The notes below the pieces were generated by a model. That model was given only the letters and a program-made list of their open reading frames with translations, made no database searches and was not told the origin of the DNA. Positions 1 through 7,010 of a stretch of 36,645 nucleotides of DNA are shown one piece after another. The translations under genes were made by a program, and so were the position numbers. This DNA comes from Bifidobacterium panos. GTDB lineage: Bacteria > Actinomycetota > Actinomycetes > Actinomycetales > Bifidobacteriaceae. The DNA lies in NCBI RefSeq assembly GCF_012932445.1, contig NZ_JAAIIJ010000028.1:1-36645 (forward strand), read 5' to 3'. Position 1 is the first letter of the stretch. Each line of letters begins with the position of its first letter.

Positions 1-6
1 AACGAA

Positions 7-243
7 ATGCGCAAGGACCTGCGCGAAGTGCTGGTGTGCGCCGTCCTCGCGGTCGCCATCGTCCTGGTGGTCACCATCGGGGTGATCATCGCGGGCGGCA
101 TGGTCCGGGCGGCGCGAAACCCCAACGCCGCATACGGCCAGCAGGTCGTCAAGACCGGCGGCACGCAATGGCAATGCCTGACGGAGACCGTGCGAGGCAA
201 GACCACGATCGTCGGCTGCGAAACCATCAAGGAGAATCAATGA
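7..243 (+). CDS. small single-pass membrane protein
   Basis: A 78-aa protein with one strongly hydrophobic stretch at about residues 8-31 (VLVCAVLAVAIVLVV followed by TIGVIIAGG), so probably an inner-membrane anchor with a short N-tail and a C-terminal tail of about 45 residues. The tail carries two cysteines (WQCLTET and VGCET) that could form a disulfide if it lies outside. The frame is open through base 1 and no ribosome site is visible, so the gene may start upstream of the window. Its TGA overlaps the ATG of the next gene (ATGA), marking the start of a translationally coupled early operon. Function unknown. Confidence 0.6.
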   Translation: MRKDLREVLVCAVLAVAIVLVVTIGVIIAGGMVRAARNPNAAYGQQVVKTGGTQWQCLTETVRGKTTIVGCETIKENQ

Positions 244-614
244 GCTACGAGACATGCACTTTTTACCGTCCGGTCTGTGACTATCCCGGCTGCGGCATCC
301 GCTACGAAGGCACCTACTACGACGGCAGCTACCACAAATGGTGGCAAGACTTGGACAACGCCCGCGAAAACGTCTGGGATAATCCGTGGTGGCTCACCCT
401 CGACGATGACGGCGGGCAAGCACGGTTCTTCTGTCCCGCCCACCTGCGCTTCGACCAGCCGGGGCCGCCCGTCCGTTTCGACCCCGACGACGACAAGTGC
501 CTGCCAAGGAATGGGGGACTCATCCCGTACTACCTCGATAGCTGGATGCAGCCGTTGCCGAAATTGGAATGCGAGGACACGATACGCGAGATTTTGAAAG
601 GAGACGGGAAATGA
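240..614 (+). CDS. hypothetical early protein, Trp/Tyr-rich
   Basis: A 124-aa protein of unknown function. The ATG at 240 overlaps the previous stop and the TGA overlaps the next ATG, so it is the second cistron of the coupled operon. The N-terminal half has a CDYPGCG pair of cysteines followed by many aromatic residues, and a later FFCPAH motif, so two C/C and C/H pairs could bind one zinc ion. A longer in-frame start at 36 would overlap almost the whole upstream gene and was rejected. No known family recognised. Confidence 0.65.
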   Translation: MSYETCTFYRPVCDYPGCGIRYEGTYYDGSYHKWWQDLDNARENVWDNPWWLTLDDDGGQARFFCPAHLRFDQPGPPVRFDPDDDKCLPRNGGLIPYYLDSWMQPLPKLECEDTIREILKGDGK

Positions 615-898
615 GCGTCGCGAGCAGGGAAGCGGAGGAACGGTATCCCCGGCTTGTTCATGAGGGCACGGACTGCTACCGGCAGGTGTACGACAGTCGC
701 GATCTGCAGGAGGCGTACGAGCGCGGGCGCACCGCGCCACTTGCTGACGAGGAGATCGAGGCGGCGGCAGTGATGCTGTTCGGGCTTTTCTCGGATGCCG
801 AGTACCGGTTCGACGAGGTTTCGGGCCGCGAGCGGGCACGCTACAGGGCGTATGCGCAGATTGTTCTGGATTCGGCGAGAAAGGCGGTGGAGAAATGA
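611..898 (+). CDS. tandem paralogue A, small early protein
   Basis: A 95-aa protein, first of three adjacent related cistrons. It shares with the next gene a start of the form S-A/V-x-E-x-E-x-x-Y-P, then CYRQVYDSRD, a Q-x-AY-x-x-GR segment, an EIEAA helix and the C-terminal ARKAVEK. The start at 611 (ATGAGCGTC) overlaps the previous TGA as ATGA and lies behind GAAAGGAG at about 595-602. Mostly helical by eye, charged and soluble. Function unknown; the three paralogues look like a local duplication that has diverged. Confidence 0.7.
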   Translation: MSVASREAEERYPRLVHEGTDCYRQVYDSRDLQEAYERGRTAPLADEEIEAAAVMLFGLFSDAEYRFDEVSGRERARYRAYAQIVLDSARKAVEK

Positions 899-1179
899 GC
901 ATCGCGGTAGATGAATCAGAGAAGCTCTATCCTCCGGTCACCTATGGTCGTTCCGGCTGCTATCAGCAGATTTTCGACAGCAGGGACGTGCAATGGGCAT
1001 ACCAGAACGGGCGCATGGCACCCGTCACCGAAACGGAGATCGAGGCGGCGGTCCAGTACGTGAAGGATTCGGCGGCCAATTTCTTCGGCACTCCGGCTGT
1101 GTCGAAGGTGCCCGAGCATCGGCTCAGGAAACTCGCGAAAGGGATTCTCAACGCGGCAAGAAAGGCGGTGACGGAATGA
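895..1179 (+). CDS. tandem paralogue B, small early protein
   Basis: A 94-aa protein, second of the three tandem paralogues. It aligns almost end to end with the 95-aa product of the gene before it: CYQQIFDSRD against CYRQVYDSRD, AYQNGRMAP against AYERGRTAP, and ARKAVTE against ARKAVEK at the C-terminus. ATGA overlaps at both ends show translational coupling. The middle third differs, so the shared N-terminal segment and the terminal helix are the likely conserved core. Function unknown. Confidence 0.7.
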   Translation: MSIAVDESEKLYPPVTYGRSGCYQQIFDSRDVQWAYQNGRMAPVTETEIEAAVQYVKDSAANFFGTPAVSKVPEHRLRKLAKGILNAARKAVTE

Positions 1180-1433
1180 GCATCGCGACTGACGAGGCGG
1201 AGCGGTACGCCGGCCCGCTCGAGCGGGCCGGCGTGAAACCCAACGCGATGGCCATCCGCGAGGCGTATTGCGCCGGGCGCACGGCCAAGCCGACCAGCAT
1301 GGAGGTACGAACTTTGGCAATAATGCTCGCGGGAGGCGAACTGTGGTGGATGGAAAGCGAGGACGGACGCCGCGCCTGGGACAGGAAAGCGAGATGCATG
1401 CTCGAAACGGTCAGAAAGGCGGTGGAAAGGTGA
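1176..1433 (+). CDS. tandem paralogue C, small early protein
   Basis: An 85-aa protein, third and most diverged member of the tandem family. It keeps the MSIATDEAERY start, the REAYCAGRTA segment corresponding to AY-x-x-GR-x-A in its neighbours, and the VRKAVER C-terminus, but has lost the C-Y-x-Q-x-x-D-S-R-D block. The start at 1176 was chosen for its ATGA overlap and matching N-terminus; longer frames cover the upstream gene. Function unknown. Confidence 0.65.
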   Translation: MSIATDEAERYAGPLERAGVKPNAMAIREAYCAGRTAKPTSMEVRTLAIMLAGGELWWMESEDGRRAWDRKARCMLETVRKAVER

Positions 1434-1594
1434 GCAAGCAGACCAGACGCGCGTGGGACATGCTGGCGAAGGGCGACGAGCCGGAAGCCGTGCGCATCGC
1501 CACCGGCCTAAGCAAAGCCGTACTGGACGCGATGCTCAAGGACATCCAACACCAACGGCGTGTTCACGGGTGGGACGACGAACCCGAGTTCTGA
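1430..1594 (+). CDS. small HTH-like protein
   Basis: A 54-aa protein starting at GTG 1430, which overlaps the preceding TGA (GTGA). A short helix-turn-helix-like arrangement is visible: DEPEAVRIATGLSKAVLDAM would place a turn at TGLS. The charged C-terminus (QHQRRVHGWDDEPEF) follows. It is too short to assign to a regulator family with any certainty. It sits between the paralogue cluster and the exonuclease gene, still in the same operon. Confidence 0.5.
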   Translation: MSKQTRRAWDMLAKGDEPEAVRIATGLSKAVLDAMLKDIQHQRRVHGWDDEPEF

Positions 1595-1604
1595 AAGGAG
1601 AATC

Positions 1605-2189
1605 ATGGAGGACAAGAAAGCGGAAAGACTGCTGTGGATTGACGTGGAGACCACGGCGATTGACCCGGCTGACGGCGACCTGCTGGAGGTCGGCATGGCG
1701 TTGACGGACATGCGAGTGAAAACGGTTTACGGCTCCGGGCATTGGCTGGTCAAGGAAAACCACGGCATCACAATCAACGCCGATACCATCACCGCTATCG
1801 GAATGCATTGGAAGAACAATCTGATCAAAGAGGTGTGCGCCCTTGAGGCGTGCAACGGTCTCGCCGTGTCGAAGGAAATCAGGGAGACCATCGACGAGTG
1901 GTCGCGCAACGCCGTCCTGCATCCGGCTGGCACCAATGTCGATTTCGATCTGCGCTGGCTTTGCGCCAAGCTTGGCCTGCACATCACGTTCGGCAGGCTC
2001 AGCCACCGCAAGCTCGACCTGACGGCATTGCGCCTGCTCGACGCCGCAACCGGCCTCGACCCTTACGAATCGCACGCCACCGCCCACAGGGTGAGGGATT
2101 GTCTGAACCGCGACATCGAGGAATACCGCGAATACCTGCGCCGATGGCGGGAAACCGCAGGAGAGGGGGATGGCAATGCTGCTTCGTGA
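1605..2189 (+). CDS. DEDD 3'-5' exonuclease, oligoribonuclease-like
   Basis: A 194-aa protein of the DEDDh exonuclease superfamily, closest by eye to oligoribonuclease, which removes 3' nucleotides from short RNA or DNA with two metal ions. The four motifs are present in order: Exo I WIDVET with D13 and E15, Exo II NVDFD with D115, and Exo III HRVRD with H161 and D165. The length also fits oligoribonuclease (about 180-200 aa). The start follows GAAAGGAG at 1594-1601 with good spacing; an earlier ATG at 1560 lies inside the previous gene. Likely roles are recycling of nucleotides or short RNAs during infection, or a replication accessory; the substrate is inferred, not shown. Confidence 0.8.
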   Translation: MEDKKAERLLWIDVETTAIDPADGDLLEVGMALTDMRVKTVYGSGHWLVKENHGITINADTITAIGMHWKNNLIKEVCALEACNGLAVSKEIRETIDEWSRNAVLHPAGTNVDFDLRWLCAKLGLHITFGRLSHRKLDLTALRLLDAATGLDPYESHATAHRVRDCLNRDIEEYREYLRRWRETAGEGDGNAAS

Positions 2190-2454
2190 GGAAACCTACA
2201 GTCGGCCAAGGAAGACATGGGCGATCATATACGCGATAGGGCTTGCCTGGGCGGGATTCGCCACGGGCGTCGCGTTCGAGTCCCGCCAATGGGGGCGCGT
2301 GTTCTTTGATGTCGTGATGACGGTGCTCTGGGGCTACTGGCTGATACGCGAACTGGACACGTTGCACTATCGAAGATTGGACGCGGTGGACGCGAAGGTC
2401 ACCTATCCGAAGGAGGTGCATGATCCTACGGAAGGAGGGCAGGCCGAGCGGTAA
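2170..2454 (+). CDS. two-helix membrane protein
   Basis: A 94-aa protein with two predicted membrane spans, about residues 17-35 (AIIYAIGLAWAGFATGVAF) and 43-58 (VFFDVVMTVLWGYWLI), then a charged C-terminal tail. The start at 2170 lies inside the 3' end of the exonuclease gene behind AGGAGAGGGGG; an ATG two codons later is also possible. Its end overlaps the HNH gene by 35 bases. Small early phage membrane proteins like this often have unknown roles in exclusion or host takeover; nothing here decides between them. Confidence 0.6.
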   Translation: MAMLLREETYSRPRKTWAIIYAIGLAWAGFATGVAFESRQWGRVFFDVVMTVLWGYWLIRELDTLHYRRLDAVDAKVTYPKEVHDPTEGGQAER

Positions 2455-2800
2455 CGGGCCGACGCCCGAGACGCGGCGGCTCGTGCTGGAACGCGACCGA
2501 TACAAGTGCGTGCGTTGCGGCAGGAGCCTGATGGCCGTCAGGTATTCGATCCATCACAGGCGGTTGCGTTCGCATCCGTTCGCGGGATTGCATGAGGCGT
2601 GCAACCTCATATCCCTTTGCGGCAGCGGGACGCAACTGTGCCACGGGTGGGTGCATGATCATCCCCGTGAGGCGATGGAGAACGGTTGGATCGTCAGCGG
2701 GTTCAACCCGCATCCCGAACAGGTGCCCGTGAAGACCACGAGGGGGTTGATGCTGCTCGACGCCGGGGGCGGGGTCACGCCGGCGCGGGCGGAACGGTGA
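2420..2800 (+). CDS. HNH endonuclease
   Basis: A 126-aa HNH nuclease. The zinc ribbon and nuclease motifs appear in order: C30-x2-C33, the catalytic-type IHH at 44-46, N62 in CNLISLC, and H75 and H79 in CHGWVHDHP. Such enzymes make metal-dependent nicks or breaks in DNA; free-standing phage copies act in packaging, homing or host DNA degradation. Here it is last in an early operon, far from the terminase, so a replication/recombination or homing role is more likely than packaging. The ATG at 2420 follows AAGGAGGTGC. Confidence 0.8.
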   Translation: MILRKEGRPSGNGPTPETRRLVLERDRYKCVRCGRSLMAVRYSIHHRRLRSHPFAGLHEACNLISLCGSGTQLCHGWVHDHPREAMENGWIVSGFNPHPEQVPVKTTRGLMLLDAGGGVTPARAER

Positions 2801-2824
2801 TTGCGTCCGAAAACCCCCGTGGCG

Positions 2825-2855
2825 TTGCGCAAAGCGTTGCGTAGTGGTGTATGAT
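2825..2855 (+). promoter_or_regulatory. candidate promoter for the antirepressor operon
   Basis: TATGAT at 2850-2855 is a good -10. TTGCGC at 2825-2830 could be the -35 but the 19-base spacer is long. The DNA just upstream carries GCGTTGCG twice (2823-2830 region and 2834-2841), separated by a few bases, as a regulator site might. This is the only gap of any size in the first 4.8 kb, and it precedes the second early operon. Confidence 0.35.
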
Positions 2856-2883
2856 TACGCATGTCGGATCATCTCCAGTCAAT

Positions 2884-2916
2884 CCCAACGAAACATCGTG
2901 TTTCACCGACGTTGGG
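2884..2916 (+). promoter_or_regulatory. leader stem-loop before the zinc-finger gene
   Basis: A stem-loop in the presumed 5' leader: CCCAACG (2884-2890) pairs with CGTTGGG (2910-2916), and an inner AAACA (2891-2895) pairs with TGTTT (2899-2903). It ends 26 bases before the ATG at 2943 and does not cover the GGGAGA ribosome site. It has no T-run, so it is more likely a transcript-stabilising or regulatory hairpin than a terminator. Confidence 0.4.
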
Positions 2917-2942
2917 CAAGCACATGCAAGACAGGGAGACCG

Positions 2943-3830
2943 ATGGCACCGACCGTATGCCCGAACTGTTGGCGGGACAAAACCGAAAACCAGCAAATCT
3001 GCACACTGTGCGAAAGCACGTTCGCAAGCGACCTGAAATGGCTGCGCCTCAACATCCGCGATCTTGAGGATTACACGGAAAAACGAGTGGGGAAACGCAA
3101 CGGGCATGGCGGCGGCGGGTACCGCGCGTCCGAACCCGTGCGCGTCGCCGCGTTCGACCTGCTGTACGGGCAAAGCGACGAAAACGGGCATCAGGGATTG
3201 GACATCACCCTGCGATGCTTCTGCGCATGCCTCGGAAAAGACTACAGCGAGCATGACACCCCGTATGACCTGACGGGCAAGATCATGAGCGGGCCGTTCC
3301 TGCGCAACTCCGGCACGCCGGTGTACGCGAAGGAAATCCACAGGCTCAAAACGAAAGCGCGACGCTTCCTCGACTTCGATGACGAGGAGAAGGAAATCCT
3401 CGGCCCGTGCCCCAACCCCGAATGCGGCGTCCAGCTCGCCGCACCCGTGGGCGTGGTCGAGATCACATGCCGTCATTGCAACAACAAGTGGACGGTCGGC
3501 TACCTGCGCGACCAGCGCCGCGCGCGCATCCTTGATTCGGGTCGCACCGGCACCAGCATCGAACTGCAAGACCTGCTCGCGCAATGCGGCATCGCCACGA
3601 AACGCAGCACCGTGCGCGGCTGGGTGCATCACAAGCGCCTCACGCAAGCCGTCGACCGTGAAGGCAACCCACTCGAACGGGACGGCAAACCGTTGTACCG
3701 GCTTGCCGACATGTACCTGCTCGCCACCGGCGAAATGAGAAAGGCCGACCATACCGGCGACGTGAACCTCTGGGAACTGGTCGGCAAAAAGAACGAACAA
3801 ACCCGAGAAACGGAGGCGGACCATGAGTGA
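2943..3830 (+). CDS. zinc-finger / HTH DNA-binding protein
   Basis: A 295-aa protein with two cysteine clusters that could each hold zinc: C6/C9 with C20/C23 at the N-terminus, and C156/C161 with C176/C179 in the middle. A helix-turn-helix-like segment lies at about 203-230 (LQDLLAQCGIATKRSTVRGW) followed by a MerR-like VHHKRL. The ATG at 2943 follows CAGGGAGACCG; an open frame reaches back to 2844 but crosses the leader hairpin without a ribosome site. The start of the antirepressor gene overlaps its end by eight bases. Probably a phage regulator or replication accessory factor; the exact role is not known. Confidence 0.65.
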   Translation: MAPTVCPNCWRDKTENQQICTLCESTFASDLKWLRLNIRDLEDYTEKRVGKRNGHGGGGYRASEPVRVAAFDLLYGQSDENGHQGLDITLRCFCACLGKDYSEHDTPYDLTGKIMSGPFLRNSGTPVYAKEIHRLKTKARRFLDFDDEEKEILGPCPNPECGVQLAAPVGVVEITCRHCNNKWTVGYLRDQRRARILDSGRTGTSIELQDLLAQCGIATKRSTVRGWVHHKRLTQAVDREGNPLERDGKPLYRLADMYLLATGEMRKADHTGDVNLWELVGKKNEQTRETEADHE

Positions 3831-4596
3831 TATCCAGGTTTTCGATTTCAAAGGCGCGACCGTGCGCACTCTGGCCGACAAGCAGGGCGAACCGTGGTTC
3901 GTTCTCAAGGATTGCATGGACGTTCTTGGTATCGGCAATCCCACCGAGACGGTCAAGATGTTCGACGAAGACGAGTTCAGTACTACTGAAGTCATCGATT
4001 CGATTGGACGCAGGCAACAGGCCTACGTCATCAGCGAACCGGGCTTGTACCGGCTGGTGATGAAGTCCCGCAAGCCGGAGGCCAAGGACTTCCAGCGTTG
4101 GGTCACGCACGAGGTGCTGCCCCAGATCAGGCGCACGGGCGGCTACATCCCACAAGGCGAAACACCGGAAGAAACACTGGCGCGCGCGGTAATCATCGCG
4201 CAGAAGACACTGGACGAACAGGCACGGCGGATAAAACAGCAGGATCGGCAACTCGAAGCCCAAGCGCCCAAGGTGTTGTTCGCTGATTCGGTGGCCGCGT
4301 CGGACAGCAGCATTCTTGTGGGCGAACTGGCCCGCGATCTTCGCCAGAACGGCGTGAACATCGGTCAGAATCGACTGTTCCAGTGGCTGCGCGATAACGG
4401 CTATCTTGTCAGGCGCAGGGGCGAGAGCTGGAACGAGCCGACGCAGAAAAGCGTGGAGCAGGGCCTGTTCGAGGTGAAGACCCGCTCGTTCAACAACCCG
4501 GACGGGAGCACGTTCGTCCGACGAACCACGAAAATCACCGGCAAGGGCCGTATCTACTTCACCAACAAGTTCCTCGCGCGACGGGTGGCAGCATGA
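3823..4596 (+). CDS. phage antirepressor, BRO-N and KilAC domains
   Basis: A 257-aa antirepressor. The N-terminal BRO-N/Bro domain (about 1-110) shows the family pattern: a start of IQVFDFKG, WFVLKDCMDVLGI, YVISEPGLYRLVMKSRKPEA, and FQRWVTHEVLPQIRRTGGY. The C-terminal KilAC/ANT domain (about 150-255) shows VGELARDLRQNGVNIGQN, LFQWLRDNGYL and the terminal TGKGRIYF. Such proteins bind or titrate the lysogeny repressor, or bind DNA, to promote lytic growth. Overlaps at both ends place it in one operon with the zinc-finger and membrane-protein genes. Confidence 0.9.
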   Translation: MSDIQVFDFKGATVRTLADKQGEPWFVLKDCMDVLGIGNPTETVKMFDEDEFSTTEVIDSIGRRQQAYVISEPGLYRLVMKSRKPEAKDFQRWVTHEVLPQIRRTGGYIPQGETPEETLARAVIIAQKTLDEQARRIKQQDRQLEAQAPKVLFADSVAASDSSILVGELARDLRQNGVNIGQNRLFQWLRDNGYLVRRRGESWNEPTQKSVEQGLFEVKTRSFNNPDGSTFVRRTTKITGKGRIYFTNKFLARRVAA

Positions 4597-4823
4597 CCGA
4601 GAAAAACGGACATGACACGGCGAAAAACGGGCGCAAACACAGCGTAATCGGCTCTCTAGCCGTGCTGACGCTAATACTTGCCGTTTTGAAGCTCACCGGC
4701 ACCGTTTCATGCCCTTGGTGGCTCATACTCACGCCAATATGGGCACCTTTGGCGTTCATTATCGGCTTGTTGGCCGTTTGTTGGCTGTCGGACGCCATTC
4801 TCGACCATTTTGGGAGCGAATAG
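4593..4823 (+). CDS. two-helix phage membrane protein
   Basis: A 76-aa protein with two hydrophobic segments, about 19-35 (IGSLAVLTLILAVLKLTG) and 43-65 (WLILTPIWAPLAFIIGLLAV). The KLTG-x-V-S-x-x-WW-x-x-x-x-PIW pattern matches the small siphophage membrane proteins often named transmembrane Fragile-X-F protein, whose role is unknown. The ATG overlaps the antirepressor stop (ATGA), so expression is coupled. It ends with TAG followed two codons later by TGA, and is the last gene before the terminator. Confidence 0.65.
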   Translation: MTEKNGHDTAKNGRKHSVIGSLAVLTLILAVLKLTGTVSCPWWLILTPIWAPLAFIIGLLAVCWLSDAILDHFGSE

Positions 4824-4871
4824 ACATGATGAGCCGCCAGATCGCGCCGCAGGCGGCTGGAAACCAGAAAA

Positions 4872-4912
4872 ACGCCCCGATTGATGTTAAAACCATCAAA
4901 ACGGGCGTCTTC
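4872..4912 (+). terminator. terminator after the early plus-strand operon
   Basis: ACGCCC (4872-4877) pairs with GGGCGT (4903-4908), and an inner TTGATG (4881-4886) pairs with CATCAA (4894-4899), followed by CTTCC. It lies 49 bases after the membrane-protein stop. The trailing T content is weak, so efficiency is uncertain. Confidence 0.5.
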
Positions 4913-4948
4913 CCACGCTGAAAACACCCTGATTGATGTTAAAACCAT
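4879..4948. repeat. 18-bp direct repeat beside the att region
   Basis: GATTGATGTTAAAACCAT occurs exactly at 4879-4896 and again at 4931-4948. The first copy forms the loop side of the terminator; the second has no hairpin partner. Direct repeats beside attP can be integrase arm sites, but duplication of a terminator fragment is as likely. Confidence 0.45.
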
Positions 4949-4954
4949 TATAAA

Positions 4955-5020
4955 GATGCGAATAGAATCGAACCCACATGTTTTCCGGGCGGCGACGACG
5001 TTTCGCGCCCCTTACTCGTT
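4955..5020. other. candidate phage attachment site (attP)
   Basis: The gap between the early operon terminator and the integrase gene is the usual place for attP. On the minus strand it reads GGGTTCGATTCTATTCGCAT, which looks like the T-loop and 3' end of a tRNA (TTCGATT is the canonical T-loop), as in phages that integrate into tRNA genes. The 5' T-stem half does not pair with the 3' half, which fits a core holding only the tRNA 3' part. No second att copy is in the window to confirm it. Confidence 0.35.
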
Positions 5021-5053
5021 AAGTGTAGCTTAGCCGGTCGCTAAGCTACACTT
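5021..5053 (-). terminator. bidirectional terminator below integrase
   Basis: A perfect 14-bp inverted repeat, AAGTGTAGCTTAGC (5021-5034) and GCTAAGCTACACTT (5040-5053), with a 5-base loop. It lies 16 bases past the integrase stop and would end the minus-strand transcript, and probably the plus-strand one too. A partial third copy, TGTAGCTAAGG, overlaps the integrase stop codon, so these elements could also be recombinase-related. Confidence 0.7.
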
Positions 5054-5069
5054 ATTCCGTTATCTGTAG

Positions 5070-5924
5070 CTAAGGCCGCGTCAGATACTCTTGCAGGGCT
5101 TCGGTCGCCTCGCCGTTCATGCCGCGCCGCGCCATGTCGTAATAATCGAGCATCTGCGGGCTGTTCCACCCTCCGGCGGCCATGATGTCCCTGTCGGGCA
5201 CGCCCGCGTCACGGGCCAGCGTGCAGAACGTGCGGCGCAGCGAATGCGGCGTGATGCCAGCGACCCCGATGCGCAAAGCCACGGACGAGACGATACCAAC
5301 CGCCTCCTGCTTGTCCAAACGCTTGCCGGTTCGCGTGCGGAACACAGCCCCCGACTTCCTGCCGCGAATATGCGCGGACAAAGCATCGCAGGTGCGTTGG
5401 CTGATGGCGATGCGCTGGTTCCAGTCGCCCTTGCGGTGCAACCCGACCCACCGTCCGCCAGGATGATAGTCGGACACATTCAAGCCCAACGCCTCACCGA
5501 TACGCAACCCGTTGAGCAGCAGCAGACAGCACAATGCGTAGGTTTGCGCATCCATGCGTTCTGCTTCCCCGAGGAAACGGGATGCCTGCTCACGGGTCAG
5601 GCAGGTGCCGTCCGAATGCCCGTACAAGCGGGGCCGTCGAACGTTCTTGCCTGGATCGTCGTCTATCGCGCCTTCCTCATAGAGGAAACGGTAGAAACAG
5701 CAGATGATTGACATCACCGAATAGGCGGAACGTTTCGGCCTGCGCTCATGGTTCGCATCCCAAGCGCCGAACACCTCGATATGCGTGCGGTTCACGTCAA
5801 GCGCGTTGATATTGTTCTCGGCGCACCAGCGGAACCATTCACGAAGACGCCCCTTGTATGTGACCTGTGTTCGCGGCGACAATCCGACCAGGAACCGTGC
5901 CGTCAGTTCGCTCAGCGTTTCCAT
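5070..5924 (-). CDS. int: tyrosine-family site-specific integrase
   Basis: A 284-aa tyrosine recombinase for phage integration and excision. The N-terminal SAM-like core-binding domain (about 1-95) carries LSPRTQVTYKGRLREWFRWC. The catalytic domain holds R141 (GLRIGEALGL), K165 (HRKGDWNQR), the HSLRR motif with H227 and R230, W253 in the position often held by the second His (GGWNS), and the nucleophile Y262 in DYYDMAR. The usual nine-residue spacing from W253 to Y262 supports that choice. ATG 5924 follows AAGGAG; a longer frame reaches back to 6245 but lies inside the neighbouring gene. It overlaps that upstream minus-strand gene by 13 bases. Confidence 0.93.
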   Translation of the reverse strand: METLSELTARFLVGLSPRTQVTYKGRLREWFRWCAENNINALDVNRTHIEVFGAWDANHERRPKRSAYSVMSIICCFYRFLYEEGAIDDDPGKNVRRPRLYGHSDGTCLTREQASRFLGEAERMDAQTYALCCLLLLNGLRIGEALGLNVSDYHPGGRWVGLHRKGDWNQRIAISQRTCDALSAHIRGRKSGAVFRTRTGKRLDKQEAVGIVSSVALRIGVAGITPHSLRRTFCTLARDAGVPDRDIMAAGGWNSPQMLDYYDMARRGMNGEATEALQEYLTRP

Positions 5925-6802
5925 ATGCGCACCGTCTCCTTGCATACCAGCGGCTTGTCGGCTGGGCCTTTCACGAACGGCGGTATCCATTGGCGGCGTC
6001 GCAGCGAATGGTTCGTCCCATATGGTTGCTCGCGGAAGAACCCACGCACGATGAATCTGTGACTGTACTCGGCGTACTTGCGTTCGCCGTCCGGGGTTTT
6101 TCCGCCCGGACGGTGCAGGTTCTCTCGTAGGACAAGCATCTTGACCTTGCGGATGTCGCCATCGAAACGTGCCGGCAGCGGGTCGGTGCGGGACGGTTGC
6201 GCCGGACGTGTCTCGCAGATACGCGGCTGGGTGCTCAACGCCCACACGGCGTGCAATATGTCGCGGTAGACGCGCGTTTCAAGCGACGCATTGAAGACAT
6301 CCACATCGAACGGCGTCTCCATCAACGGCAAACCGGCCTTGTCGGCCCCGTATCTCTTCAGGAGGTCGGGATCATCCGTGTATGAGGTGAGCAAAATAGG
6401 TATCTCCCCATCGGCGGATGGACGCTGTACCGCCCATGCCAATGCCACTGTCCGTGGGATCGCGGCAAGTGCTATCCAATCAACGTCAACCGGAAGACCA
6501 TCCTCGAACACGACGAAACCGGTTGCCGTTGGTACCTCCAAATACGGGAAGTCACCGTTTTTTGCAGTGTCCACTGCGAGCATCGTCATGTCGCGGCTTA
6601 CCCACCACAATGCGGCCGATGAAAGACTTTCCTCGTTATCCCATGCCTCCCTCAACGCCTCCTGAAACCATGCCTCCTCTGTTGCTTCGGGCTTTTGCGT
6701 CTCGATGGTGCGGATTACATGTCGTTTGAACGTTATGAGCTGCTGTTTCAGCAATGGCAGGTGCGATGGGATGAGACGAAGTTTTTTCCTGCGTTTCGTC
6801 AT
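5912..6802 (-). CDS. conserved hypothetical protein upstream of int
   Basis: A 296-aa protein with no catalytic motif I recognise. The C-terminal third has the pattern RFIVRGFFREQPYG ... RRRQWIPPFVKGPADKP, which I recall as a recurring C-terminal signature of uncharacterised proteins on actinobacterial phages and plasmids. The N-terminus is basic (TKRRKKLRLIPSHLP). It shares a transcript with the integrase, overlapping its start. The ATG at 6802 has no direct Shine-Dalgarno: the nearest, GAAAGGAG, is about 50 bases upstream beyond a stem-loop (see the leader entry). Function unknown. Confidence 0.75.
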   Translation of the reverse strand: MTKRRKKLRLIPSHLPLLKQQLITFKRHVIRTIETQKPEATEEAWFQEALREAWDNEESLSSAALWWVSRDMTMLAVDTAKNGDFPYLEVPTATGFVVFEDGLPVDVDWIALAAIPRTVALAWAVQRPSADGEIPILLTSYTDDPDLLKRYGADKAGLPLMETPFDVDVFNASLETRVYRDILHAVWALSTQPRICETRPAQPSRTDPLPARFDGDIRKVKMLVLRENLHRPGGKTPDGERKYAEYSHRFIVRGFFREQPYGTNHSLRRRQWIPPFVKGPADKPLVCKETVRIWKR

Positions 6803-6861
6803 CGGTTTTGGTTCGCGGAAATCCCACCATTTAAGGCGGGGAAACGAACCTCCCTCCTTTC
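6803..6861 (-). promoter_or_regulatory. SD-hairpin-ATG leader, copy 1
   Basis: Read on the minus strand, GAAAGGAG (6854-6861) is followed by a stem-loop and then AAAACCG and the ATG at 6802. The outer stem is GGTTCG/CGAACC (6845-6850 with 6810-6815) and the inner stem CCCGCC/GGTGGG (6835-6840 with 6823-6828, one G-U pair), with short internal loops between. Folding would bring the ribosome site close to the start codon. A second copy with different stem sequences lies at 8049-8109. Confidence 0.6.
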
Positions 6862-6898
6862 ACATATTCCTATGCTTTCCTGGATCGGTTAGAACAAT

Positions 6899-6969
6899 GC
6901 CGCAGTCATCGTTGTCTGCGGCACCGTGAGATTAGCAACGCCCCGTATCTGGATGCGATGCGGGGCGTT
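6899..6969 (-). terminator. two hairpins closing the accessory island
   Basis: Two strong hairpins in the gap between the 7011 gene and the integrase operon: AACGCCCCG/CGGGGCGTT (6937-6945 with 6961-6969) and GCCGCAG/CTGCGGC (6899-6905 with 6916-6922). Neither has a clear T-run on either strand, but together they are the obvious place where the minus-strand accessory transcript would end. Confidence 0.5.
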
Positions 6970-7010
6970 ATGCTATGTTTCTACATTCCGTTGGACTTCA
7001 TTAAGTTGAT

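Noticed and set aside
4826..4921. 31-aa frame after the last early gene
   Set aside because: It runs through the terminator hairpin and has no ribosome site.
4955..5020. Prophage-host junction
   Set aside because: Phage genes lie on both sides of the integrase, so the region looks like an uncut attP and not attL or attR.
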